This document shows, piece after piece, positions 34,779 to 42,468 of a DNA stretch of 42,824 nt. The stretch is from Microthrixaceae bacterium (lineage in GTDB: Bacteria > Actinomycetota > Acidimicrobiia > Acidimicrobiales > Acidimicrobilacustridaceae). Within the stretch, counting starts at the first letter, position 1. The number at the start of each line of letters is the position of its first letter. The stretch lies in NCBI GenBank assembly GCA_947449015.1, contig CANFQA010000021.1:1-42824 (forward strand), read 5' to 3'. The notes beneath the pieces were generated by a model that saw only the letters and a program-made list of their open reading frames with translations, had not been told where the DNA came from and did no database searches. The translations under genes were made by a program, and so were the position numbers.

Positions 34779-35183
34779 GTGAGTTTCACCGCTGGTTCCA
34801 TCAAGGGCGTCGAACGACGTACGCCGGGCGAGGTCGACTATCGACTGGCGCGCCAGCACCTCATCTCCGAGTTCCGCAAGGGGCGTCTTGCCCAGCATGA
34901 GGTCTGCGACGCTCATCCCGAGCTGCTTCGTGCCGCACGGGAGTGTTCGCAACCCACTCGCGAGAGCTGTCCCATCTGCGAGACCGAGAAGCTCGTTCTG
35001 GTGTCCTATGTCTTCGGACCCCGGTTACCCAGCTTCGGTCGTTGCATCACCTCGGCGAAAGAGTTGAAGGCTCTGTCCAAGCGCAGCGGCGAGTTCTCCT
35101 GTTATGTCGTCGAGGTGTGTCCTTCGTGTTCATGGAACCACCTCGCCCGCACTTTCATCCTGAACCCGGCTCGGTCTGCCTGA
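34779..35183 (+). CDS. DUF5318 family zinc-ribbon-like protein
   Basis: This is a 134-residue protein from GTG 34779. CPICETEKL and CPSCSWNH form two CxxC pairs likely to bind zinc, flanked by LVSYVFGPRLPSFGR. DUF5318 proteins are actinobacterial and precede a class A penicillin-binding protein gene (Rv0049 before ponA1). The same pairing is seen here, with four bases between genes, so a link to wall synthesis is likely but unproven. Confidence 0.88.
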   Translation: MSFTAGSIKGVERRTPGEVDYRLARQHLISEFRKGRLAQHEVCDAHPELLRAARECSQPTRESCPICETEKLVLVSYVFGPRLPSFGRCITSAKELKALSKRSGEFSCYVVEVCPSCSWNHLARTFILNPARSA

Positions 35184-35187
35184 GTTC

Positions 35188-37350
35188 ATGGCCATCATTC
35201 GCCGCCGTACGCGTGCATCCACTGGGAAGCGAGCTGCCGCACCGCGCCGAGGTCGGATCTGGCGCGCCCGCCGCCCTTTGTTCGGAGCTGGCCTGGTGGC
35301 GGTCTTCGTGGTCACTGGTGCTGCGTTTTTGTTCACGCAGGTTCCGCTGCCGGATAAGGACCCCGCGCTGCTTCAGACCTCCTTCTTCTGCGCCAGCGAT
35401 ATTGCGACCGGCTGTTCAGAGAGCAATTCGATCGCACAGTTGTCCGGCGGCGTTGATCGCATCAACGTCAAGTACGAGGATCTCCCGCCCACACTGATCC
35501 AGGCAGTGCTGGCGGCAGAGGACCGAACCTTCTATGACCACGGCGCCGTGGATCCCGCGGGCATCGTGCGCGCGCTGTGGACGAACTTCCGTGCCGGGGG
35601 TGTCTCGCAGGGCGGCTCCACGATTACGCAGCAGTACGTCAAGAACGTGTATCTCTCGCAGGAACGAACGGTCACCCGCAAGATCAAGGAAGCTGCCCTG
35701 GCGGTGAAGGTTGAGCGCGAGCTCACCAAACAAGAGATCCTCACCCGCTACCTCAACACGATTTATTTCGGTCGAGGGGCATACGGCGTCGAAGCAGCCT
35801 CCTTGGCCTATTTCAGGAAGAACGTGCAGGACCTCACGTTGGCGGAATGCGCGTACCTCGCCGGACTGATTCGAGCGCCCGAAACCGCGGACGCCCAGCT
35901 CCCACCCAATGATCCGAAGGCCAGTTCCAATCGCGCCACCGCGCTGCAGCGGCGCAACTCGGTGCTGCGGTCCATGGTCGCAACCGGTGCCATCTCCCAG
36001 GAGCAGTTCGATGCGACCTCGCAATTGGGATGGGACGACGTTGTGGTCCGCAGCTCGCGCAACAACTTCGGTCGTGTCACGCACCCTGAATGGGGCACCG
36101 AATACTTCGTCGATTACGTGCGCCATTGGTTGGTGTCCAAGGGCGGCTTTACCGATGCCCAGGTCTACGGCGGAGGCCTGCGGGTGTACACCACCCTCGA
36201 CCTCGGCGATCAGCAGGCAGCTGCTGAGGCGGTGACTGGCACGCTCAACCTTCCGAACGACCCGGCCAGCGCGGTGGTATCAATCGATGATGGCGGCGAG
36301 GTCCGCGCCATGATCGGCGGTCTTGATTTCAACGGCACTGGTGCGTATTCGAAATTGAATCTTGCGGTTGGCACCGAGGGTGGTGGAGCGGGTCGTCAGG
36401 CGGGTTCCTCGTTCAAGATGTTCACGTTGTCCGAGGCGCTCAACCAGGGCATCGGTCTCTCCAGGACCTACAACGCTCCGGCGCGACTCACTATCCCGAA
36501 AGCCGACGCGGGTAAGGACTGGAGTGTTGGCAATTACGCCGATGCGGGTCTGGGCAGCCTTGATCTGGTGTCGGCCACCATGCGGTCCTCGAACACCGCC
36601 TTCGCACAGTTGATGGTCGATGTTGGCCCAGACAACGTTGCCGCCCTCGCTCGGCAGATGGGAATCACCAGCGATCTCAAAGCGGTGCCCTCGCTCACGC
36701 TTGGCACGAGTGAGGTTTCGGTGCTCGATATGGCCTCCGGGTATTCGACAATCGCCGATGACGGCGAGCACATTGCTCCGGCGGTGGTCACAAAAGTCAC
36801 CGACGCCAAGGGCACTGTCCTCTACGAGAACAAGCCGGTGCGCAAGCGTGTGCTCGATCCCAACGTGGCGAAGGCCGTGGGCTGGACCCTCAATCAGGTC
36901 GTCGAAGGCGGCACCGCTACCGGGGCGAAGATTTCCCAGCCAGCGGGCGGAAAGACCGGTACCACAGAGAATTACCGAGATGCCTGGTTCGTTGGCTTCA
37001 CCTGCAAACTCACCACGGCCGTGTGGGTTGGCTATCCCGATGGCTCGTTCATGAAATCTGTCCACGGGATCTCGGTCACGGGTGGTTCGCTCCCCTCGAC
37101 CATCTGGCAGAAGTACATGAGCAGGGCCACGCAAGGCCTGGCGTCATGTGCCTTCCAACGACCCTCCGATCAGATCTTCCGAGGAACGGCCGCGGATTCC
37201 TCGAGCAGCACGTGGGTTGACAGCTCTTCGTCATCTTCTTCCTCCTCCTCGTCGTCGATTCCGAGGCCCTCGTCCTCTACCTCGAGCAGTTCCACCTCCT
37301 CAAGTTCGAGTACCTCCTCCTCGTCGACCACAACGACACGCGTGCGGTAG
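35188..37350 (+). CDS. ponA: Class A penicillin-binding protein (transglycosylase/transpeptidase)
   Basis: This is a 720-residue protein. One signal-anchor helix (about 30-50) leads to a GT51 transglycosylase domain with AAEDRTFYDHGAVDP, GGSTITQQYVKN and TRKIKEAALAVKVERELTK. The transpeptidase domain has SSFK (catalytic Ser), SSNTAF as the SxN motif and GGKTGTTENYRDAWF as the KTG motif. It polymerises and crosslinks peptidoglycan outside the membrane. The last 55 residues are a low-complexity Ser/Thr tail, including a run of twelve Ser. Confidence 0.95.
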   Translation: MAIIRRRTRASTGKRAAAPRRGRIWRARRPLFGAGLVAVFVVTGAAFLFTQVPLPDKDPALLQTSFFCASDIATGCSESNSIAQLSGGVDRINVKYEDLPPTLIQAVLAAEDRTFYDHGAVDPAGIVRALWTNFRAGGVSQGGSTITQQYVKNVYLSQERTVTRKIKEAALAVKVERELTKQEILTRYLNTIYFGRGAYGVEAASLAYFRKNVQDLTLAECAYLAGLIRAPETADAQLPPNDPKASSNRATALQRRNSVLRSMVATGAISQEQFDATSQLGWDDVVVRSSRNNFGRVTHPEWGTEYFVDYVRHWLVSKGGFTDAQVYGGGLRVYTTLDLGDQQAAAEAVTGTLNLPNDPASAVVSIDDGGEVRAMIGGLDFNGTGAYSKLNLAVGTEGGGAGRQAGSSFKMFTLSEALNQGIGLSRTYNAPARLTIPKADAGKDWSVGNYADAGLGSLDLVSATMRSSNTAFAQLMVDVGPDNVAALARQMGITSDLKAVPSLTLGTSEVSVLDMASGYSTIADDGEHIAPAVVTKVTDAKGTVLYENKPVRKRVLDPNVAKAVGWTLNQVVEGGTATGAKISQPAGGKTGTTENYRDAWFVGFTCKLTTAVWVGYPDGSFMKSVHGISVTGGSLPSTIWQKYMSRATQGLASCAFQRPSDQIFRGTAADSSSSTWVDSSSSSSSSSSSSIPRPSSSTSSSSTSSSSSTSSSSTTTTRVR

Positions 37351-37472
37351 CCGCAACCGACCCCGGGTGGTCGAGCGTCACGTCGATTGGCTTTGCCCGG
37401 GGTGGGTCGGACCACTAGCGTTTTGATTATCCGCCGGCAGCCATTGGGGCGCTGGACGGTCAGGAGGCTCCA

Positions 37473-38336
37473 ATGAGTGCACGTACCACCGTGCCTTCGG
37501 TTCAGGGTCGCAAGGTCCGCCGGGGCGACGTTCCCTTGGTCATGGTCACCGCCTACGACGCACCCGGTGCGAGCATGGCCGATGCAGCCGGGATCGACCT
37601 CGTCCTTGTTGGCGATTCGGTTGCCATGGTCGTGCTCGGTTACGAAGACACGCTGCAGGTGACTGTCGATGACATGGCTCATCACACCGCCGCAGTGGCG
37701 CGTGCCAAACCTTCCTCGCTGATTGTCGCCGACATGCCCTGGCTCAGCTATCACGTGTCGGTTGAAGACACGGTTCGCAACGCTGCCGCACTCATCCGGG
37801 CCGGTGCCCAGTGCGTGAAGCTTGAAGGTGGACGCAAGCGCATCCCCATGATCGAGGCGCTCGTCGATGCCGAAATCCCAGTGATGGGCCATATCGGTCT
37901 CACCCCGCAGTCGGTCAATGCCATGGGTGGTTTCAAAGTGCAGGGTCGGCAGCACGAAGCAGCACTCGCGCTTGTTGATGACGCCAAGGCCCTCGAGCAT
38001 GCCGGCTGCTTCTCACTCGTCATTGAGGGTGTGCCCGAAGAAGTCGGTTCCATGATCACTGACGCCATCGATATTCCCACCATTGGCATCGGTGCCGGTC
38101 CCGGCTGCGACGGCCAGGTGCTCGTGCTGCACGATGTGCTGGGGCTGCAGGATCGCATCCTGCCCAAGTTCGTGCGTCGCTATGCCGAGCTCGGTGCCGA
38201 CGGTGTGCGAGCACTCAGTGCCTATGCCGACGATGTGCGCACCGGGGCCTTCCCGACAGCTGCGGAGAGCTACCGGTTGGCAGCTCGTACCACCGAAACC
38301 CTCAGCCTCTACAGCGCTCCTGCACCGCTGCCGTGA
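37473..38336 (+). CDS. panB: 3-methyl-2-oxobutanoate hydroxymethyltransferase
   Basis: This 287-residue enzyme catalyses the first step of pantothenate synthesis, adding a hydroxymethyl group to alpha-ketoisovalerate. Visible motifs are MVTAYDAPGASMADAAGID, VLVGDSVAMVVLGYEDTL, LIVADMPWLSY, CVKLEGG and MGHIGLTPQSVNAMGGFKVQG. AGGAGG lies five bases before ATG 37473. The gap after ponA contains complementary ACCCCGGG/CCCGGGGT arms that could form a weak terminator. Confidence 0.97.
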   Translation: MSARTTVPSVQGRKVRRGDVPLVMVTAYDAPGASMADAAGIDLVLVGDSVAMVVLGYEDTLQVTVDDMAHHTAAVARAKPSSLIVADMPWLSYHVSVEDTVRNAAALIRAGAQCVKLEGGRKRIPMIEALVDAEIPVMGHIGLTPQSVNAMGGFKVQGRQHEAALALVDDAKALEHAGCFSLVIEGVPEEVGSMITDAIDIPTIGIGAGPGCDGQVLVLHDVLGLQDRILPKFVRRYAELGADGVRALSAYADDVRTGAFPTAAESYRLAARTTETLSLYSAPAPLP

Positions 38337-38944
38337 TCGCTGGCGTTCGATCACGAACGCTTCGGTGGATCGCGGTTCTCGTGACGTTGGTGGCATTCGC
38401 TGGCTGTTCGTCAGCGACGCAGAGCTCGTCCAACGGTGAGTCGTCCAACTCTGAGGCCTCAAACGGTGGGGCCTCAGATGCTGGGTCGCCAACAACGAAG
38501 GCGACAACATCTGGAACGCGCGTCGCGCCAGTGGGATTCCGATCAGTGATCATCACCGTCACTGCGCCTGATGGAACCACTGAACAACACTGCGTGTGGC
38601 TGGCCGCCACCGCAGCCGAACAGGAACAGGGATTGCAGGGCGTCACCGATCCCACCCTCGGCGGCCTTGCCGGCATGGCGTTCTCGTTCCCGTCGGATAC
38701 CGATGTGCCCTTTTGGATGAAGAACACGCCGTTGCCGCTCTCTCTTGCCTGGTTCGATGCCGATGGTGGTTTTGTCGCAAGTACCGATATGCAACCCTGC
38801 CCAGTCGGCACTCGTAGGTGTCCCACCTACAGCGCAGGCGGCACCTACCGCACGGCGATTGAGGTCCCGCTCGGTCGGGATCGGGAGTTGGGTTTCGTCA
38901 ACGGCTCGCGAGTTTTGGTGGGTGGGGCCTGCCCTGGGGCCTGA
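38333..38944 (+). CDS. DUF192 family lipoprotein
   Basis: This is a 203-residue protein from GTG 38333, overlapping the panB stop by four bases. LVAFAGC is a lipobox, so the mature protein would be lipid-anchored at Cys25. A Ser/Asn/Gly-rich spacer leads to a DUF192 domain (EQEQGLQGVTD, then GMAFSFPSDTDVPFWMKNTPLPLSLAWFDADG). The role of DUF192 is not known. Confidence 0.88.
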   Translation: MIAGVRSRTLRWIAVLVTLVAFAGCSSATQSSSNGESSNSEASNGGASDAGSPTTKATTSGTRVAPVGFRSVIITVTAPDGTTEQHCVWLAATAAEQEQGLQGVTDPTLGGLAGMAFSFPSDTDVPFWMKNTPLPLSLAWFDADGGFVASTDMQPCPVGTRRCPTYSAGGTYRTAIEVPLGRDRELGFVNGSRVLVGGACPGA

Positions 38945-38956
38945 TTCGAACTGCTC

Positions 38957-38986
38957 TTGGGGATCGCGAGACGGTTCCGCTAGGGT
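38957..38986 (+). promoter_or_regulatory. Candidate promoter of the rpsF operon
   Basis: TTGGGG (38957-38962) and TAGGGT (38981-38986) are separated by 18 bases. Transcription would start near 38993, leaving a leader of about 80 bases before rpsF. Confidence 0.4.
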
Positions 38987-39005
38987 TCATCCTCCACAAC
39001 ACAAG

Positions 39006-39063
39006 CCCTGCCCCGTGCGTACGGGGCCCCGACACCCCAGGGGGGTGTGGGTCCACAGGGAGG
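39006..39063 (+). promoter_or_regulatory. Structured rpsF leader, possible S6:S18 autoregulatory element
   Basis: An outer stem CCCTG (39006-39010)/CAGGG (39056-39060) would enclose two hairpins: CCCCGT-GCGT-ACGGGG (39011-39026) and ACACCCC-AGG-GGGGTGT (39032-39048). The outer 3' arm overlaps AGGGAGG (39057-39063), the ribosome-binding site of rpsF. S6:S18-binding leaders before rpsF are known in many bacteria; I cannot confirm that this is that motif. Confidence 0.45.
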
Positions 39064-39075
39064 TCAAAATCCGCT

Positions 39076-39408
39076 ATGCGGGTCTATGAACTCATGATCA
39101 TCTTCGACGGTGACGCCGAAGAACCAGCCATCAACGCTCATCTCGCGAATATCACCAAGCTCGTCGAGGCCGACAACGGCAAGGTCGCCAAGACCGACCG
39201 TTGGGGTCGTCGCCGGTTCGCCTACGAGATCAACCATAAGTGGGAAGGCGTCTACGTCGTCCTTGAGATCGTGACCGAAGGTCGCCATCTCAATGAGGTC
39301 GAGCGTGTCCTGCATCTCGCGGACGATGTCGTTCGCCACAAGACGATGCGTCTCCCCGATGCCGAGGCAACCCGCCGCGGTCTTTTGGGCGAGGCGACGC
39401 CGGCCTAG
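39076..39408 (+). CDS. rpsF: Ribosomal protein S6 (bS6)
   Basis: This is a 110-residue protein. MRVYELMIIFDGDAEE, WGRRRFAYEINHKWEGVYVVLEI and the following VLHLADDVVRHKTMRLPD match S6. It forms a heterodimer with S18 on the small-subunit platform. It is the first gene of rpsF-ssb-rpsR-rplI. Confidence 0.97.
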   Translation: MRVYELMIIFDGDAEEPAINAHLANITKLVEADNGKVAKTDRWGRRRFAYEINHKWEGVYVVLEIVTEGRHLNEVERVLHLADDVVRHKTMRLPDAEATRRGLLGEATPA

Positions 39409-39435
39409 GTCGGCGAGCGGCACAAGGAGAATCCA

Positions 39436-39897
39436 ATGGCGAATGGAAACAACGTCACTGTTGTCGGCAACTGCACCCGCGATCCCGAACTGCGTTTCAC
39501 CGCAGGTGGGCAGGCCGTGGCCTCGTTTGGCCTTGCGGTCAATCGTCGCTGGCAGAACCGTCAGACGAACGAGTGGGAAGAAGCCGTCTCGTTCTTCGAC
39601 ATCACGTGCTGGGCGCAGCTCGCCGAGAACGTTGCCGAGTCGATCACCAAGGGCACTCGAGTCATGGTGTCCGGCCGTCTCGATCAACGCTCCTGGGAGA
39701 CACAGGACGGAGACAAGCGCTCGAAGATCGAGATCGTCGCAGACGAGATCGGCCCGAGTTTGACCTATGCCACCGCACAGGTGGTCCGCAACGAACGCCG
39801 TGAGGGCTTTGACGGAGGCAGTGGTGGCGCAAGCGCCCCTCGTGCTCCGCAGAACAGCGCTCCGGCCGGGTATGACATGGATGAGGAGCCTTTCTAA
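39436..39897 (+). CDS. ssb: Single-stranded DNA-binding protein
   Basis: This is a 153-residue protein with an OB-fold domain: VTVVGNCTRDPELRFTAGGQAVASFGLAV, then FFDITCWAQLAENVAESITKGTRVMVSGRL. A Gly/Ser/Ala-rich linker and the acidic tip DMDEEPF recruit partner proteins. It coats single-stranded DNA during replication and repair. AAGGAG lies six bases upstream. The stop overlaps the rpsR start by one base. Confidence 0.97.
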   Translation: MANGNNVTVVGNCTRDPELRFTAGGQAVASFGLAVNRRWQNRQTNEWEEAVSFFDITCWAQLAENVAESITKGTRVMVSGRLDQRSWETQDGDKRSKIEIVADEIGPSLTYATAQVVRNERREGFDGGSGGASAPRAPQNSAPAGYDMDEEPF

Positions 39898-40346
39898 TGG
39901 CCAAAGTTGCACCGAAGCGCGGCAAGAACAAAGACAATGCGCGTCGCAGTAAGAAGAAGATCAGCGTTCTCTCACAGGAGAAGGTCGACTACATCGATTA
40001 CAAGGACATCAACCTCCTTCGTCGATTCATGTCCGACCGGGCCAAGATCCGTGCCCGTCGTGTGAGTGGCAACGACTCCCAGCAGCAGAAGGAGATCGCA
40101 CGAGCCATCAAGAATGCTCGTGAGATGGCCCTGCTTCCCTACACCAACCGTGTCACCACCCAGCGTGGTGGCGGTCGCGATCGTGGTGATCGTGGAGACC
40201 GCGGTGATCGTGGTCTGCGTCTCGAGAACGCCGAGATCCGCGAAACCGTCGACGTGATCGAGGAGACCTTCACCGATGTTGAGGTCCTTGACATCGATGT
40301 GGTTGAGACCGAGGTTGTCGAGATTGAGGCGGAGGTGACCGAATGA
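39897..40346 (+). CDS. rpsR: Ribosomal protein S18 (bS18) with a long C-terminal extension
   Basis: Residues 1-88 are normal S18: [25 protein letters not shown], then [24 protein letters not shown]. The reading frame then continues for about 60 residues. [17 protein letters not shown] linker (91-106) is followed by an acidic Val/Glu/Asp-rich tail (109-149). Usual S18 has about 75-90 residues. The extension ends exactly in an ATGA overlap with rplI, so it is not an annotation artefact. The tail's role is unknown. Confidence 0.93.
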   Translation: MAKVAPKRGKNKDNARRSKKKISVLSQEKVDYIDYKDINLLRRFMSDRAKIRARRVSGNDSQQQKEIARAIKNAREMALLPYTNRVTTQRGGGRDRGDRGDRGDRGLRLENAEIRETVDVIEETFTDVEVLDIDVVETEVVEIEAEVTE

Positions 40347-40789
40347 AGCTGCTCATGCGTGCCGACGTCGAAGGCGTTGGCAAGAAGGGCGACATCGTGG
40401 AGGTCGCCGATGGCTACGCCCGCAACTATCTGGTGCCGAAGGGCTTTGCCATCGCCGCCACCAAGGGTGTGGCTGCTCAGGCCGCAGCCATGCGCAAGTC
40501 CCGCGATCTGCGTGATGCCAGCGACCGCTCGTCGGCCGAGGAAATCGCCAAGGTTCTGGTTCCCGCAGTCATTGCTGTGTCGGCCCGCGCCGGTGCTGAT
40601 GGCAAGTTGTTCGGTTCTGTCACGGTGACCGAGATCCTCGACGCCGTGCGCGAACAGACTCGTGTTGAGCTTGATCGCAAGCATGTGCATCTTGATGAAC
40701 CGATCAAGACCGTCGGCACCCATTCGGTCCCGGCTCGTCTTCATGCTGATGTGCAGTTCCAGATCACGATTGAGGTTTCGGCTTCCTAA
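40343..40789 (+). CDS. rplI: Ribosomal protein L9 (bL9)
   Basis: This is a 148-residue protein starting [36 protein letters not shown], the L9 signature. A helix and the C-terminal domain follow ([11 protein letters not shown], then [21 protein letters not shown]). It binds the large subunit and limits ribosome slippage. The start overlaps the rpsR stop by four bases. A strong hairpin follows. Confidence 0.97.
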   Translation: MKLLMRADVEGVGKKGDIVEVADGYARNYLVPKGFAIAATKGVAAQAAAMRKSRDLRDASDRSSAEEIAKVLVPAVIAVSARAGADGKLFGSVTVTEILDAVREQTRVELDRKHVHLDEPIKTVGTHSVPARLHADVQFQITIEVSAS

Positions 40790-40814
40790 GCTGACTTCTT
40801 GATCACTGCAGTCC

Positions 40815-40844
40815 ACTGAGGAGTCGCCACGGCGGCTCCTCAGT
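40815..40844 (+). terminator. Hairpin after rplI
   Basis: ACTGAGGAG and CTCCTCAGT pair over nine bases, and the inner CGC/GCG extends the stem. It lies 25 bases after the rplI stop and directly before the 22-bp repeat array. There is no T-run. Confidence 0.6.
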
Positions 40845-40931
40845 CGCGTCTGAGCGCTGGTGGTGTCGCGTCTGAGCGCTGGTGGTGTCGCGTCTGAGCG
40901 CTGGTGGTGTCGCGTCTGAGCGCTGGTGATG
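40844..40931. repeat. Four tandem 22-bp repeats between rplI and dnaB
   Basis: Units TCGCGTCTGAGCGCTGGTG(G/A)TG start at 40844, 40866, 40888 and 40910. The first three are identical and the fourth has one G-to-A change. There are no spacers and no coding sense. AGCGCT is palindromic within each unit. Confidence 0.93.
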
Positions 40932-40966
40932 TCGCACGCGGTTCCTAGGCTGATCCCCATGACCGC

Positions 40967-41052
40967 TGATCCACAGGAGCCAAGGTTTCTCCACAGGACA
41001 TCCACAGGAAGATCCACCGAGAATTCGGGGGTTTTCCTTCTACCGATCCACA
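40967..41052 (+). promoter_or_regulatory. Cluster of DnaA-box-like sites upstream of dnaB
   Basis: TCCACA cores occur at 40967-40975 (TGATCCACA), 40987-40995 (TTCTCCACA), 40998-41006 (ACATCCACA) and 41044-41052 (CGATCCACA), with a near-match GATCCACC at 41011-41018. All lie in one orientation within 86 bases, ending 26 bases before the dnaB ATG. Confidence 0.55.
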
Positions 41053-41078
41053 GCCAATTTGGGGGAGGCTGAGTCATC

Positions 41079-42443
41079 ATGAGTTTCGATGACGACCCCC
41101 GATCGAGCCGGCCCCAATCCGCTGGGCGAGTGCCTCCGCACAACCTCCAGGCCGAGGAGTCGCTGCTCGGTGCAATGCTGCTGTCCCGTGATGCCATCTC
41201 TGTGGCCTCTGAGAAGCTCGATCCCGAGCACTTCTACAAGCCAGCTCACGGACATATCTATGAGGCCATCACCTCGTTGAACGCTGCAGGTGAGCCTGCC
41301 GATACGGTCACTGTGGCCGAGGAACTGCGCCGGGCTGGTCTGCTTGATGTCATTGGCGGTCCGGCAGCACTTGTCACTCTCCAGGCAGCCACGCCGGCTA
41401 TCTCCAATGCCGCCCGCTACGCCACCATCATCGAAGAGCATGCGCTGTTGCGCCGTCTCATTGGTGTTGCTGGCGAAATTGCCGAGATGAGCTACAGCCT
41501 TCCCGACGATGTCACCAAGACCGTCGATATTGCTGAATCGCTCATGTTCGAGGTTGGTCAGCGCCGCGTGACTGACTCCATGGCTCCTATCGACGATCTT
41601 CTCAATGCCAACCTCGACCGACTCGAGATGCTCCATGAGAAGGGCGACGCCATCACCGGTCTGCCCACTGGTTTCAACGATCTCGACGAACTCCTGTCGG
41701 GCCTGCAGCCCAATGCGCTCTACGTCGTCGGAGCTCGTCCGTCCATGGGTAAGACGGCGCTGGCACTTGGGATCGCGTCGAGCGCGGCGATCGAGAGCAA
41801 CCGCCCGGTGCTTGTGTTCTCGCTCGAAATGGGCCAGCTCGAGCTCACCCAGCGCATGTTGTGCTCTGAAGCGCGAGTCGATTCCAAAAAGTTGCGCAAC
41901 GGGTCGCTCAACGAAACCGACTGGAGCAAGATCGCTCATGCCACCGGTCGTCTGGCCTCAGCCCCGATCTGGATCGATGACAACCCCACGGTGACCATCT
42001 CCGAGATCCGCTCCAAGGCTCGTCGTCTCAAGAGCCGAGCCGGCGATCTCGGTCTCGTGGTTATCGACTACTTGCAGCTCATGAGCGGGCGGTCCAACGC
42101 CGAGAACCGTCAGGTTGAGGTTTCAGAGATCTCCCGTGGCCTCAAGATCCTCGCCCGCGAGTTGCAGTGTCCAGTGATTGCGCTTTCGCAGTTGTCCCGA
42201 CAACTCGAAATGCGGGCTGACAAGCGTCCCATGCTTGCTGATCTTCGCGAGAGTGGCTCGATCGAACAGGACGCGGATGTCGTCATGTTCATCTATCGCG
42301 ATGACGTGTACAACCTCGACTCACCCGACCGTGGCACCGCGGAAATCCTGGTGAGTAAGCACCGAAACGGGCCCACGGGCATGGTTCGGCTGGCCTTCCT
42401 TGATCACTACACCAAGTTTGCCAATATGGCCCGGGGCGCTTGA
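41079..42443 (+). CDS. dnaB: Replicative DNA helicase DnaB
   Basis: This 454-residue protein is a ring helicase of the replication fork. The N-terminal domain starts VPPHNLQAEESLLGAMLLS. The RecA-like domain has Walker A GARPSMGKTALALG, then VLVFSLEMGQLELTQRML, Walker B LGLVVIDYLQLMSG and ALSQLSRQLEMR. Next come DLRESGSIEQDADVVMFIYRD and the final KHRNGPTGMVRLAFL. No intein interrupts it, unlike several mycobacterial dnaB genes. It is monocistronic, with DnaA-like boxes in front. Confidence 0.97.
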   Translation: MSFDDDPRSSRPQSAGRVPPHNLQAEESLLGAMLLSRDAISVASEKLDPEHFYKPAHGHIYEAITSLNAAGEPADTVTVAEELRRAGLLDVIGGPAALVTLQAATPAISNAARYATIIEEHALLRRLIGVAGEIAEMSYSLPDDVTKTVDIAESLMFEVGQRRVTDSMAPIDDLLNANLDRLEMLHEKGDAITGLPTGFNDLDELLSGLQPNALYVVGARPSMGKTALALGIASSAAIESNRPVLVFSLEMGQLELTQRMLCSEARVDSKKLRNGSLNETDWSKIAHATGRLASAPIWIDDNPTVTISEIRSKARRLKSRAGDLGLVVIDYLQLMSGRSNAENRQVEVSEISRGLKILARELQCPVIALSQLSRQLEMRADKRPMLADLRESGSIEQDADVVMFIYRDDVYNLDSPDRGTAEILVSKHRNGPTGMVRLAFLDHYTKFANMARGA

Positions 42444-42468
42444 GGCGAAATCGGCGAGCCGTTGTGAT

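Noticed and set aside
37351-37472. Strong terminator or riboswitch between ponA and panB
   Set aside because: The complementary arms are separated by about 30 bases, no T-run follows, and no known riboswitch pattern is visible.
40844-40931. CRISPR array
   Set aside because: The units are contiguous with no spacers, and no cas genes are present.
40139-41197. Large minus-strand frame across rplI, the 22-bp repeats and the dnaB upstream region
   Set aside because: Its composition is that of an antisense shadow, and its SAQTRHH repeats merely translate the DNA repeat.
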